From contig JALQPE010002454.1 of the NCBI GenBank assembly GCA_030407315.1, forward strand, positions 62,001-126,000: 64,000 nt of DNA, given 5' to 3'. Every line of letters begins with the position of its first letter. The stretch's first letter is position 1. The notes beneath the pieces were generated by a model. It made no database searches and was not told where the DNA came from. It worked only from the letters and a program-made list of their open reading frames with translations. The translations under genes were made by a program, and so were the position numbers. Shown piece by piece: positions 53,458-63,052 of the stretch. This stretch comes from Asparagopsis taxiformis. Taxonomy: Eukaryota > Rhodophyta > Florideophyceae > Bonnemaisoniales > Bonnemaisoniaceae.

Positions 53458-54360
53458 TTAGTTCATGCGTCGGATCAGAGGGTTGATGAGGTCCTCTCTG
53501 TTACCAGCATCACCACCCTCTGTGAAGTGAATCAACTTAGACTTCTTGGAGTAGCCTCCCTTCGGTGAAGACAGTTGGAAAGGCCACAAGAAGTTGTTGG
53601 CCTCCTTGAAGTGTGGGCCGCAAGTGAAAATTTCATGGATGAGATCCTCCATACAGATGATGTTGTACTTTCCAAGGGCTTGCTCAATAATTCTATTGTC
53701 AGACAAGGGAACACGGTCCCAGGCACCACGCTTGCCAACCTTTCCAAAACCTCTCTTGTAGATGAGCTCCTTTACGCTCTTCAAGTTGGGATAACCATAG
53801 GTGATGTATGGCTCAATTCTCTGAAGCATACGAATAGTGGCGTAGTTGAGCCTGACGAAGACACCGTTTTGAATCTGGATCAAACGGAGAAGTCGGAGAA
53901 TCTTCTTCTCCTTGGGCGGCATGGCATTGATACCACGAATACGGATGACAAATGCAACCTTTGCGCCTTCCGGAACGTAGAATTTACCCTCTTTTCTCGC
54001 AGCACGCTTAGCTTCAATAACGGCACGCTCCTTCAGCTTATACTCGGAAGCGTATTTTTCCGCACGCTTGAAGGCCTCCTTCTTGGCAGAACGGCGGGCC
54101 TTAAGGGCTACCTTTGCAGCAGATTTGCGCTCGCCAGCAACTTTCTCGACCGCACGACGCTTTTTCAAGATGCTTTCGGGCACTGGGGGCCTACACGGAT
54201 TGAACGCGATTTGGATCGATGGAACAGAGTGAAATGTTAGAACTTGTGATAAGGAGCTCGTTGACCGTGAATAGCCGCACAGAATGGAAATGACATCGCA
54301 ATCGGAATACGCGAAGGAATTATATCAGGTGCAGGCAACTTACTCAGGCTTGGAAACCAT
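53458..54360 (-). CDS. RPL7: 60S ribosomal protein L7 (uL30)
   Basis: Two exons: a 17-base first exon 54360-54344 (MVSKP plus two bases) and 54190-53458, joined across a 153-base intron with GTAAGT donor and TGTAG acceptor. The joined protein, 249 residues, begins [18 protein letters not shown], which is the family start; without splicing no ATG precedes PESILKK. Core: [47 protein letters not shown], and a C-terminal [14 protein letters not shown]. Cytosolic large-subunit protein that contacts 5S rRNA region and ITS2 processing intermediates. Confidence 0.95.
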
Positions 54361-55001
54361 CGTGAATTTTGTCTGATTTGACGAGAACGGATTTCTCGAG
54401 GGGACGGTTGTGCAGCGCGATGGGGCGAAGGGCTAAATCGTTGACTTCACAATGTGCATCGGATTGAAAATTTTAGTTAGGACGCCGGTCGATCGATCGA
54501 CGGCCGATCCAATCCTAATTCTAAATCCAATTTAAATTGTTGATCTCGAAAAGGAAATATTTTTTAAATAATTGTATTCTCACAACTTTTTCTCGAAAGA
54601 ATCGTGAGTTGCAATCGTGAGGAACCGCGAGAGAACTTGATCATTGCCAAGCTGCCAGGTGCCGGCGCAATAAAACTCGAAGATCACAAACTACGCAAAG
54701 GTCACGCAACAAATCTCTAGAAACCCTTTCCTACGTTCGATTCCGATGACCATGTCTAGAAATCTCGGAAGAGTAGCTCAGTAGCATTATTTCTTGATAC
54801 GTCTGAGACAGAGGCAAAATCCGAAAGACACGTATCTTTCCTAATATTAAAGTAAAAGCGGTAAAATGTAAGTTTTATTTGTTTGTAATCTAACCTTTTA
54901 TCTATCTTCGAGTGGTTGAAGGCGGCGGCGTTAGCACCACTCTATCAGACCGACCAGATCTCCGAAACTCACTCGTACGCATCAATTCGACTTGTCGAGT
55001 C
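54361..55001. promoter_or_regulatory. Divergent intergenic region, RPL7 / RRP15
   Basis: A 641-base region between divergent ribosome-related genes. It includes a 14-base perfect palindrome listed separately. No gene seen. Confidence 0.45.
54488..54501. repeat. 14-base perfect palindrome GTCGATCGATCGAC
   Basis: Self-complementary GATC-rich sequence between RPL7 and RRP15. It could be a protein-binding site or chance; nothing else supports a role. Confidence 0.6.
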
Positions 55002-55730
55002 ATGGTTCCAAGTCAGGTTGACAATGGAGCTGCTGCTACTAAGGACACCAAAGCGCCTGTTGTGCTTAGCGAGGGTGCAGGCGTGGCACTTAGTACCGTG
55101 TTCAACAGGTTGGTAAAGCCCAAAGCAAGCGACTTACGTGCTCAAGCCAAAGGAAAACGGCCAAGGTCGGATGCCGCTCCAGTGATTCTAGCCGAAAGCG
55201 AGCAAGTGCAGGAGGAGCTATCTGCGGAGAGAGAACAAACACGAAAGAGTAGGGAGGCGAAGAAGGCAAAAATCAAATTTCAAAGCAATGCAAGGGTGAT
55301 CCCTGATGCTGCAACTAATGCCGCCCTGGAGAAGGAACTGCTTGCCACGGCGACTAAAGGTGCAGTCGCTCTTTTTAACGCTGTCTCAAAGGCGCGCAAG
55401 ACTGCCGTTGACGAAGCAAATTCAAAGTCGAAACGGGGACCAGCACTGAGTCGTGAAAGCTTCATGGATATGATCCGAGCTGGTGTAAGCAAGGATCAAG
55501 ATGAACCCATTGCAGGAGATGATGACAACGCAGGCGATTCTGCCGATGAAAAAGCGCCCGCTTCTGGTGTCGAAGCGAAATGGCTCAAGGATGATTTCGT
55601 GACATCAAAGTCAAAGAAGCCTAAAGATTGGGATAAGGACAGTGAATCGGAAGATGACGAATCATCAGAGGGCGATGATGATAGTGGTGATGATATACAA
55701 TCAGAGGATTCTGCGGATGAAAGCGATTGA
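55002..55730 (+). CDS. RRP15: RRP15-like ribosome biogenesis protein
   Basis: A 242-residue protein starting at ATG 55002; the longer frame begins with GTG at 54912. The RRP15 domain is visible: VALSTVFNRLVKPK, basic KSREAKKAKIKFQ, then the hallmark ELLATATKGAVALFNAVSKARK, LSRESFMDMIRAG, and WLKDDFVTSKSK. It ends in a long acidic Ser/Asp/Glu tail. RRP15 acts in pre-60S rRNA processing in the nucleolus. Ends 65 bases before the convergent CDC45 stop. Confidence 0.82.
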   Translation: MVPSQVDNGAAATKDTKAPVVLSEGAGVALSTVFNRLVKPKASDLRAQAKGKRPRSDAAPVILAESEQVQEELSAEREQTRKSREAKKAKIKFQSNARVIPDAATNAALEKELLATATKGAVALFNAVSKARKTAVDEANSKSKRGPALSRESFMDMIRAGVSKDQDEPIAGDDDNAGDSADEKAPASGVEAKWLKDDFVTSKSKKPKDWDKDSESEDDESSEGDDDSGDDIQSEDSADESD

Positions 55731-55795
55731 CAGTTTTGCACAATGTAAATATATATGGCCAACTAAATAGTACAAACAAAACTTTACATTCACAG

Positions 55796-57940
55796 CTATC
55801 TCATCACATCATGAAGGAATCGCACAAACTCAATTTCTTGTCCATCCTGAATCTCACATACTGAAGAATCAAAACCGTCGTATGTAACTTGACTACCGTT
55901 CCTATCGGCTGCCTTCTGAAATCGATGACCAAAGTCATTACGTTGACTAGAATTTGTCGCAGCTACGGCAACCCACACGCCTCTGACAGTGTCCGGCGCC
56001 AAGACAATGAACGGCTTATCCTTTGCACCCTGTCGAAGAAGGGCATTAGCGAGGAAAAGCGCCAATCTTCTAAGCAGTAGAGGATGGGCAAGAAACTCTT
56101 TGCACTGCTGATCTCTGAGAAAAACGTATCTGAAAGGACCACTTGGCACAAACTTTCGTCTTTCAATCACGTCACTTCCAATGTCTGCCGTCAACTTTTG
56201 AGCAGAAATAGCCATTTCCAACCCGCCTTCAAGGAGATTCGTCCGTTTCGAATCAAGCGCATCGTATGCCCTCCAGAACCTGTCCAACAGTGACGCAGAC
56301 GCGCTCCCGTTTCGATCGCCCGGATTCGAGTCATCAAACTCAAGCAATGCTGTAACGCTATGTACAAAGTCAGCGGCTGAAATGTAGCCCCTATAACCCG
56401 GCATGGTGCGAACAAAGCTGTCATATTGAATGGCCTCTCCGAGGTCGAAGCGCTTTATGGCAATTTCCAGATGTCTTTCGAGGGCAACTTTGTTCTTCTC
56501 CTTCATATAGCACCATTGCTGTTGACTTTCTCGTAGAGGGATACCCAGAGTTGCGAGCATCTCCAGCAATCTCCGCTTCCCTGTTTGTCGCCAAGCAGCT
56601 AACCGTGTGACAGTGTAGGAACTGTATAGAAGGGAATCGTATAGGGTCCAGTGGCGCAGCAGATCTAATCGAAGCTCGACATTGGGAACGACGCGATGTG
56701 TCGTGGTATCTTTGCAACTGGATGTATAACCCACATTTTGAAGACGGGAACCATCCTCATCTTCGGGATCGTCGGGCGAAATGGAGGAAACCTGAGCTTG
56801 GAAATATCCCAATGCATCAGTGTAAAGCTCCTCAGAGATTGACGACGTCAAGTACTGACTTGTGACACCAATAATGGCCATCCACAGAGTGTCCAAGTTT
56901 GACCGACGCAGGACGGCGGCAATACTGTGACTGAGGCATGCTGTGCTCATGGCAACAGTGGAGTTTGAATAATACTCGCGGAGGCGTTCACGCTCTTCCG
57001 CCTCTGGATTATCTTGCGGATAGCCAGAATCATAGGCTCTTCTTCTCATGCGTTGTCTTTTTCTTTTCGATTTACGCTTTTCGGCCGCACTGTCTCTGGA
57101 CCTCTTGCGATGCTTCTTGGGTGTGGAACGACGCGCTGAACTAGAGTTGCGTGGTGTTTCACCATCGAATACAACATCATCATCCTCAATATCCTCTAGT
57201 TCACCATTACCTGCTTCATCATCGCTCGCGTTTGCAGAGCGAGCACGTTTCGGACTCGAACGGTTGTTATGAGGCAACTCGGAAGAAACTGGTGGCTCTT
57301 CATCAGATTCAAGAACATTTTCATCATCACTAGCCGAGCGGTCGGAATTTGAATCAGCCTCTGAATCAGAAGAATCAGAGTCATCATCGGACACATTTCC
57401 CCACTCATCCTCCCAATCCATATCGAGCGGAAGCTCACCGCGGTTGAAATCGTCAATGTCGTTAAAGAGAACCACTCTATCGCTCTTGATATTCCTCAGA
57501 TGATACGGTCTGTGACTGTCAATAATGAACACACGAACATCATTCTCATTCAAGTTGTCATCATTCTCGGAATGCTGCGAGGGTTTGAGACGCAAAATCT
57601 GCTCCATGTCAACTTTGGCACCACAATTGACGCACAAAACTGCACGGGGCTCGACAGCACCCGAGCCAGTCACAAGGACGGTGAACTTATCGCGTAGATG
57701 GTCATATCCTGCGACGGGGTGCACCTCATAACGCACCAAATCCGCTTTGAGCAAGGCAGTGAGCACCCTGACGGCAGCCAATGCATCAGGGTCCGACGCT
57801 GCGACAAAGATTAAAACCGGCCCGGTACTTGACGCGGCGCTGGATGGAGCGAGGTTTGGCAATAGATTGCTAGAGCTGTTTTGTCCGCCACGCACAAGCT
57901 CCCATGCATCGGGTGCCTCGCTGACATCAAGCAAAACCAT
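55796..57940 (-). CDS. CDC45: CDC45 replication initiation factor
   Basis: A 714-residue single-exon protein. N-terminal DHH-like fold: VLIFVAASDPDALAAVRVLTALLKADLVRYEVHPVAGYDHL, VLCVNCGAKVD, VFIIDSHRPYHLRNI and LFNDIDDF. An acidic/basic linker (about 160-300) with KKHRKRSRD and KRKSKRKRQR follows, then C-terminal CDC45 segments (LDTLWMAIIGVTSQY, RHWTLYDSLLYSSY, TLGIPLRESQQQW, PGYRGYISAADFVHSV, HPLLLRRLALFLANAL). CDC45 activates the MCM helicase as part of CMG. ATG is complementary to 57938-57940. Divergent from CKS1. Confidence 0.97.
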   Translation of the reverse strand: MVLLDVSEAPDAWELVRGGQNSSSNLLPNLAPSSAASSTGPVLIFVAASDPDALAAVRVLTALLKADLVRYEVHPVAGYDHLRDKFTVLVTGSGAVEPRAVLCVNCGAKVDMEQILRLKPSQHSENDDNLNENDVRVFIIDSHRPYHLRNIKSDRVVLFNDIDDFNRGELPLDMDWEDEWGNVSDDDSDSSDSEADSNSDRSASDDENVLESDEEPPVSSELPHNNRSSPKRARSANASDDEAGNGELEDIEDDDVVFDGETPRNSSSARRSTPKKHRKRSRDSAAEKRKSKRKRQRMRRRAYDSGYPQDNPEAEERERLREYYSNSTVAMSTACLSHSIAAVLRRSNLDTLWMAIIGVTSQYLTSSISEELYTDALGYFQAQVSSISPDDPEDEDGSRLQNVGYTSSCKDTTTHRVVPNVELRLDLLRHWTLYDSLLYSSYTVTRLAAWRQTGKRRLLEMLATLGIPLRESQQQWCYMKEKNKVALERHLEIAIKRFDLGEAIQYDSFVRTMPGYRGYISAADFVHSVTALLEFDDSNPGDRNGSASASLLDRFWRAYDALDSKRTNLLEGGLEMAISAQKLTADIGSDVIERRKFVPSGPFRYVFLRDQQCKEFLAHPLLLRRLALFLANALLRQGAKDKPFIVLAPDTVRGVWVAVAATNSSQRNDFGHRFQKAADRNGSQVTYDGFDSSVCEIQDGQEIEFVRFLHDVMR

Positions 57941-58108
57941 TGTCTAGAGATGCAGCACTGCGTTGCTTGACGGGGGCGAGGATGCCGGTGCGCTAGAGTA
58001 CGAGTTGTGGTTACTCCTACTTGCTGTGCCGTTTCCAAGTTGTAGAGTTGCGCGCTCATCGTGCTAGTCACTTGGCAGGTGGGTAAGCGATTTTTGCAGG
58101 CATTTCTG

Positions 58109-58120
58109 TTTTCGCGGGAA
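58109..58120. promoter_or_regulatory. E2F-like site in the CDC45/CKS1 promoter
   Basis: TTTTCGCGGGAA fits the E2F/DP consensus (TTTCGCGGGAA). It lies 169 bases upstream of the CDC45 start and about 261 bases upstream of CKS1. Binding is inferred from the consensus. Confidence 0.55.
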
Positions 58121-58172
58121 CGCGAGCCAGTATGACTACAGAATATGGGCCCGAGCATTTCATAAAATTGTT

Positions 58173-58184
58173 TTCAAATTCAAA
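58173..58184 (+). promoter_or_regulatory. Tandem TTCAAA (doubled CHR-like) element, CDC45/CKS1
   Basis: TTCAAATTCAAA located 197 bases before the CKS1 start codon and 233 bases before CDC45; identical to the elements upstream of kinesin-13 and the 63053 gene. Confidence 0.45.
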
Positions 58185-58380
58185 ACTTGGATGTAATTTG
58201 TAAACTATTTTTGGCAACAAGGCTGGTGTCAGTACACGAGTAATACTGTAAATCTGTGCCAAGTTTGACCTACACCTGTACGCAGTTCAAAAGTCCATTT
58301 GAGGATGGTTTTATGCTCGACGGAAAAGGAATATATCGTCGGCCTAGTCGAACGAGTCAATCTCAACTGTCGTATCCATC

Positions 58381-58709
58381 ATGCCAACTCAACAAATCCA
58401 ATACTCGGAGAAGTATTACGATGATGTCTACGAATATCGGTAAGTGCCCTACAGGTTGCTCTTTCTGTTGCAGACCGCCAAACTCACTCGCTAACACCAT
58501 CCCGAGTTGCGTCTCTCACACACGGCTACAAAAGACATGTGATTCTGCCAGCTGACGTCGCAAAGCACCTGCCAAAGAACCGATTGCTGGAAGAAAACGA
58601 ATGGCGTTCTATTGGTGTACAGCAGAGCAGAGGATGGGTGCACTATGCAATTCATCGTCCAGAACCGCACATTCTGCTGTTCAGGCGTGAGAAGGGAGGC
58701 AACTATTGA
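58381..58709 (+). CDS. CKS1: CKS1 cyclin-dependent kinase regulatory subunit
   Basis: Two exons, 58381-58439 and 58535-58709, joined in phase 2 across a 95-base intron (GTAAGT donor, AAAAG acceptor), giving 77 residues. The protein is canonical [65 protein letters not shown]. The phosphate-binding and beta-hinge (HxPEPH) motifs are intact. It binds CDK1 and docks phosphorylated substrates; its CDK partner is encoded at 29-30 kb. Confidence 0.95.
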
Positions 58710-60456
58710 TTAGTGGTCGACAAAGAGCGCAGTTATTCTCTCATTGTTAACTCTACCATCCCAAAAATTCTCTAAAGTTACGCGCAACTTTATTTCCGTC
58801 TCCATTCTTCTGCATTGGTTGCTTCCATTCATGAAAAAAGTTGCCCGCCTTGGCCTTGTTTCACTGCAGATTACTGATGAAATGATAAATCTTTCACATT
58901 TTCATGTTTACCGACATCCTCGTCATGACCCAACACTAGCCCTCGTTCAATCTTTTCCTCTCGTACCAGCGACACAACCGTGCGTGTGATTTTCGCGATG
59001 AAAATCGATGCAACCGCCCCACTGAAAGCAACCCCAATAAGAGACCTTGAGCAATTCTGCCCTCAGAGCTTTCTGATAAAAACTTGTCATCGTTTTCGCG
59101 CAGACGTCGGTTGGGACATTCAGCTCATCCAGTTATCAATATGTATCGAAAGTAGAACATGAAACTTTCAGGCTCAAACCCATCCATAGAACCACGTTGA
59201 ATCACACGCACCATCCTGGGGGACCATCGTGCAAAATTGTTGTCGTTTCTTTGAAACCGTCCGCGTGGATTATTCGGCTGTCGAGATATGAATTGCGAGA
59301 ATTTCTCCGGCGAAAACTGTACCTCCACTTATCTAACGCGCAATATGGAAGACCCGCCAACCATTTGAATAGCATTGTTGTACTATCCACTGACGACAGT
59401 TGACGCTCGTTCAGAATGTCCAAATTTCCACTTCAATCTTGATAGATGTGTACCCCATTGCGAACGCTAAACCGCACAATGAGTGTGAGTGGTGCGTTGT
59501 TATCTGGGATACCATTGTGAAATATAGTGTTTTCTAATGTTGATAGCTGTGATTCCAATTGGGTTGGCATCACAACCTCTGTACTTGTGGTCATCATGGA
59601 AGCTCGGCCATCAAAAACTTCTCGATTTCGTTGTTTCGGAACATAACGAACGACAGAACTCTGTTCCATGGCATGGCTTTGGTTTCTTCAACACTTGTGC
59701 AAGAATTGTAGATTGTAACATTTGCAGCGGAACAGCACTAGTATGTAGGAGGCGCTTCGAATTTTGCCGAAGGGGGTGAACAATCCTCTCTTCGCCCAAC
59801 ACTGGCAAAGATTGAGGAAACCAAAAAGAAATGCACATATATGTAATATCTCAGCTTGGTTGTCATTCCTGATAGGTTTTGTGACGCATGCGGCACCAAA
59901 TATTGCCCCAATTATCACGTTGTCTTCTACGCAGCGACCTCATCATAATCTTCCTGGAAGCTTGACAGAGTGAAACAGCAACTCTACATCCGTTGTGCTT
60001 GCTGATTTAAACTACAGTCATGTGAATTGTTGTCACTTGCTTTTTGAACGTGTTCCAAACATTGTCAATACTTCTTCACTGCTCCATCTAAGTCATGTCC
60101 AGTTGGGGAATCAATCCAAACATTGTACAGTAGAACATACCTCTTGCTGCCATTGACGGCGCAAATTAACTGGGAAGGAATTGTTTGACAACATAAATGC
60201 AATCAATTCGGACACCCGTACAAGGAACATTACAACTGCACCAATTGGCACAAGACGATAGTCTAACACCAAAGTGATTTACATAGGACGTTTAATACAA
60301 GTTTGCAATGTACAGCAATCTCAGTTGTATTCTAAAAGAGAACATTGATAAATACTTGGCAACGAGAACCCAATTGTATGCAGATGCCCATCCCTTAGAG
60401 TTTGTATAACAGTAGGATTCATGCCAGGAAAAAAGCGTATAAAAGGAGCGATTTAA
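58710..60456. other. 1.7-kb region without a resolved gene
   Basis: Between the CKS1 stop and the ZnT6-like stop. The left part (58,871 to about 59,970) contains protein-like minus-strand frames described separately; 60,000-60,450 is AT-rich with nothing recognised. Confidence 0.4.
58871..59918 (-). CDS. Probable multi-exon membrane protein gene, structure unresolved
   Basis: Several minus-strand stretches look coding but no single frame connects them. The last one, stop complementary to 58871-58873 and open up to about 59062, encodes a likely transmembrane helix (SLIGVAFSGAVASIFIAKI) with a charged tail ending KDLSFHQ. Upstream, FSPEKFSQFISRQPNNPRG with RMVRVIQRGSMDGFEPESF (frame ending 59125) and SQLSTLENTIFHNG with LTLIVRFSVRNG (frame 59433-59669) are protein-like and could be joined by a GTACAC-to-TACAG intron. 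Farther up, ILHICAFLFGFLNLCQCW (59688-59918) may be another hydrophobic segment. No family recognised; exon limits uncertain. Confidence 0.35.
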
Positions 60457-61476
60457 CTATACATCACCTGCGACGCGCTCAACATCACAACTTTCACGAG
60501 AGGAGCTATGAACAATTGGCAGAGACCCTTGCCATGTATCAACCTGCACCGTAAGATCATCGACAATGCCTTCAAAAGCAGCAAGAGTTGCATCGAGTAC
60601 CGAAGCTGCGTTGGCAGAATTCTTAACAGTGACTGAAAGGGTGCCGATACAAACGCCAGCAGTCTCCTCCCACACATGTACATTTGACACAGATAGCACA
60701 CCATCAAGTGCCATGACAATTGAACGTTTGGCTTGCACAACGCTCAAGAGATTCTGCGGCGTCGCCTGCATGAGAATGCGCACTGAAAATACCAGCAGCG
60801 GGTACGCCAGTGAGACCGCGAAAAGGACGGCGACCACGTCCAGAACAGGTATTACCAAAACTTTCTGGGAGAGCATCGCAATCGCATCGGCTGCATGAAG
60901 GGAAAGAGCAACCACGGCATGAATGAGGATCGCTAGTAACGCAGGGGCGGAATTGCACGGTGCGCGGTTTCCGTGCTTGTAATGCGGGTAGGAGACGATG
61001 CGAGCGAGGATTGGCGAATTGTCAAAGCCGGAGACTGGGCCTACGCGACGGAAGACGAACACGGCGATGAGTTGAACGGCGACATGGGCTATGAATGGGG
61101 TGGTAACATTAGCGGAGGGAGGGCTGTTATGATGATAGAGCATCGCGTGAATTGCGGCCAGCATGCGCAATGCGGCGTTGATGAGCTGTGTTAGTGAGAT
61201 CAGAAAGGCGGAAAGAATTGGCCAGCGGAGACGACCCGTGCCATAAATTGAGGGTGACGCTCGTGTCGCTGCGATCGATGGGAGAAGGGCGAGAGCAGAG
61301 ATTAGCTGAAGAAGAGCGCGGACATCTGGTTGTGATGTGGAATGGAGATGAATGATGGAAAAGCAGAGCTGAAAGGCTGAGTAGATTGCTGCGGCGTGGG
61401 ACCAGCTGTTTCGTTGAACATTTGGCATTGTGGAGGACACGGATGACGATCGGTTGATGGGCGCTGGCTGCATCAT
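60457..61476 (-). CDS. ZnT6-like cation diffusion facilitator, metal site degenerate
   Basis: A 339-residue membrane protein starting at the first of two adjacent ATGs (complementary to 61474-61476); the longer frame starts with GTG. Several transmembrane helices, the CDF landmark GTGRLRWPILSAF, and a C-terminal cytosolic domain ILMQATPQNLLSVVQAKRS ... LDGVLSVSNVHVWEE ... DLTVQVD closely follow ZnT6 in order. The HxxxD zinc-site motifs of helices 2 and 5 are absent (helix 5 has only SLHAADAIAM), as in ZnT6, which works as a non-transporting partner of ZnT5 in the secretory pathway. Confidence 0.78.
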   Translation of the reverse strand: MMQPAPINRSSSVSSTMPNVQRNSWSHAAAIYSAFQLCFSIIHLHSTSQPDVRALLQLISALALLPSIAATRASPSIYGTGRLRWPILSAFLISLTQLINAALRMLAAIHAMLYHHNSPPSANVTTPFIAHVAVQLIAVFVFRRVGPVSGFDNSPILARIVSYPHYKHGNRAPCNSAPALLAILIHAVVALSLHAADAIAMLSQKVLVIPVLDVVAVLFAVSLAYPLLVFSVRILMQATPQNLLSVVQAKRSIVMALDGVLSVSNVHVWEETAGVCIGTLSVTVKNSANAASVLDATLAAFEGIVDDLTVQVDTWQGSLPIVHSSSRESCDVERVAGDV

Positions 61477-62103
61477 GTAAAGAGATGTGGAATGAAATGG
61501 AGACTTAATTGTACACACGTGTAATTTAGCCACGTCGCAGTTGGTGAGCACTTGTTACGTCATTTGAACGGGGGAGCGGCGCTGCGGCAAATTATGGCAA
61601 CAACTTGCCTCTTGGTGATGTTGGCTCCACCACCGAGTCGTCTCTTAGTACGCTAATGGGTCTGGGATATGCGCGACACTACCGGGATCGGGATCCGTTT
61701 GGGCACGCTATCCTTACCACACCGCTCTTGCAGAGAACATACAATATCGTTTACGCATCCAACACTACTGCTAGTTCCCCGTTAAAAAGTATTTCGTGTA
61801 CACAACATGAAAACGCAAATGCGGCAGATGCAATTCCCGGAACAACGAAAGGCAGCCGTCAACGCCAACATCTAATACTACCCTGAAGCGCGCAGCATGA
61901 CAACAGGCACGCAGCACGCAACATAAACGGCGGTGCATGAAAAAGGAGCGTACAGCGGCAAAGCACGATACAGCACGCGCGTTCAAATTGTACAATGAGT
62001 GACGACAGCTATGAGGGACCGCCATTGAGTGGTGGCGGGAACACCTGCTCCAAGTTTGCCATGACGCGCGCCAAGAACAAGCGATGCGAAAAACACACAC
62101 GCT
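61477..62103. other. Intergenic, 3' flank of HVA22 and 5' flank of ZnT6-like gene
   Basis: A 627-base gap. Two plus-strand frames look mildly protein-like (one open across 61570-61886; one from ATG 61995 reading MSDDSYEGPPLSGGG and overlapping the HVA22 3' end), but neither has a clear start, stop and family match. Not called. Confidence 0.35.
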
Positions 62104-62545
62104 CTAGGACGTCTTCTTGTTGAGCGTCTTCTGCGCCATATCCTTGCCCTGCTGCACAAGCTTGTTCATCTGCGGACCAATGCTTCTCGCTTGTTCCTCA
62201 CCGGCCTTGTACAGCTTGACGGCGGTGTCGTCAATAACCTGCTCATGCTTGTCGAGCTGGGGCTCCAGGACGACGTGGTAGATCTTTTCGTAGCCCTTGG
62301 TCATCGGCAGCACGAGGAAGGCCACAAATGCGACTTTGAGCACGTTCCACAGCGGAACGCGCGAGTACAGAACGGGCTCCACAACGAGCGAGATCGCGGC
62401 CACAACGGCTAGCACGAGCCAGTATTTGAGCCATGTTTGCTGTTTGGGCACGTCCGCACGCTTGACGGCTTTGAACGATTGATAGCCCGGATACACCATG
62501 CCGAGCAGCGTGATGGACACGCGCGCAACGTAGTCGACAAACGCC
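62104..62545 (-). CDS. HVA22/REEP (TB2/DP1) family ER membrane protein
   Basis: A 146-residue protein from the ATG complementary to 62543-62545 (MAFVDYVARVSITLLGMVYPGYQSFKAV); a longer frame reaching 62661 lacks an ATG. The MVYPGYQSFKAVK segment and a following WLKYWLVLAVV helix are the TB2/DP1/HVA22 signature. A further hydrophobic hairpin (LWNVLKVAFVAFLVLPMTKG) and an amphipathic C-terminal helix complete the family layout. These proteins shape ER membrane and influence vesicle traffic. Confidence 0.88.
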
Positions 62546-63052
62546 ATTTGGGGAGCGGTGGAGGCAACGACAATGTAATGTTCAAGATGGATGCGGTTGC
62601 GGGAGGGGCAGCGCAGTGGAAATGGGCTGTTGATATGGGAAAATTTTGACGGCACTTGCAATGGGAGTCCAGCGAGTACGACAGCGAGCGAGTTGGCGTT
62701 CTGAAGAAACGATGAACAGGTCCGACACGCTGGTCAGCTGGCTGCACTGTGACGTGCAGAGCGCCGTCCTGTGCCCTCCTTTGATTTGACACTGTGCAAT
62801 GGATCACGATAACTGGCTGTGCTCCGTGTAAGCAGCGCTGACTATATCCCGCGCCCACTGTAAGTTTTATTGTAAATTTCAACTTTCCACCAATCACCGC
62901 CACATGGTGGAATCATGTAGCTCGATATGGACTCCAGCAAATCGTATCTTTGTTTTGGATCAACTATGCATCTCAAATCTGCATTTCAAATTCAAACTTT
63001 CATTTTAAATCCCACTCCATGCTCCCATGCCTTCCGTCTATACCATACCACC
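62546..63052. promoter_or_regulatory. Divergent intergenic region, HVA22 / unknown helical gene
   Basis: A 507-base region between divergent starts. Contains the tandem TTCAAA element. No gene seen. Confidence 0.45.
62985..62996 (+). promoter_or_regulatory. Tandem TTCAAA (doubled CHR-like) element upstream of the 63053 gene
   Basis: TTCAAATTCAAA 57 bases before the ATG at 63053, the third exact copy noticed in the window. Confidence 0.4.

Larger units (their letters stand above)
57941..58380. promoter_or_regulatory. Bidirectional CDC45 / CKS1 promoter region
   Basis: A 440-base region between the divergent start codons of two cell-cycle genes. It contains an E2F-like site and a tandem TTCAAA element, each listed separately. 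Confidence 0.6.

Noticed and set aside
54191..54343. Possible C/D-box snoRNA in the RPL7 intron
   Set aside because: No RUGAUGA/CUGA pair with terminal stem could be found.
61995..62123. Short plus-strand frame MSDDSYEGPPLSGGG... (42 codons)
   Set aside because: Overlaps the 3' coding end of the HVA22-like gene on the other strand and has no family match; could be a microprotein but unsupported.
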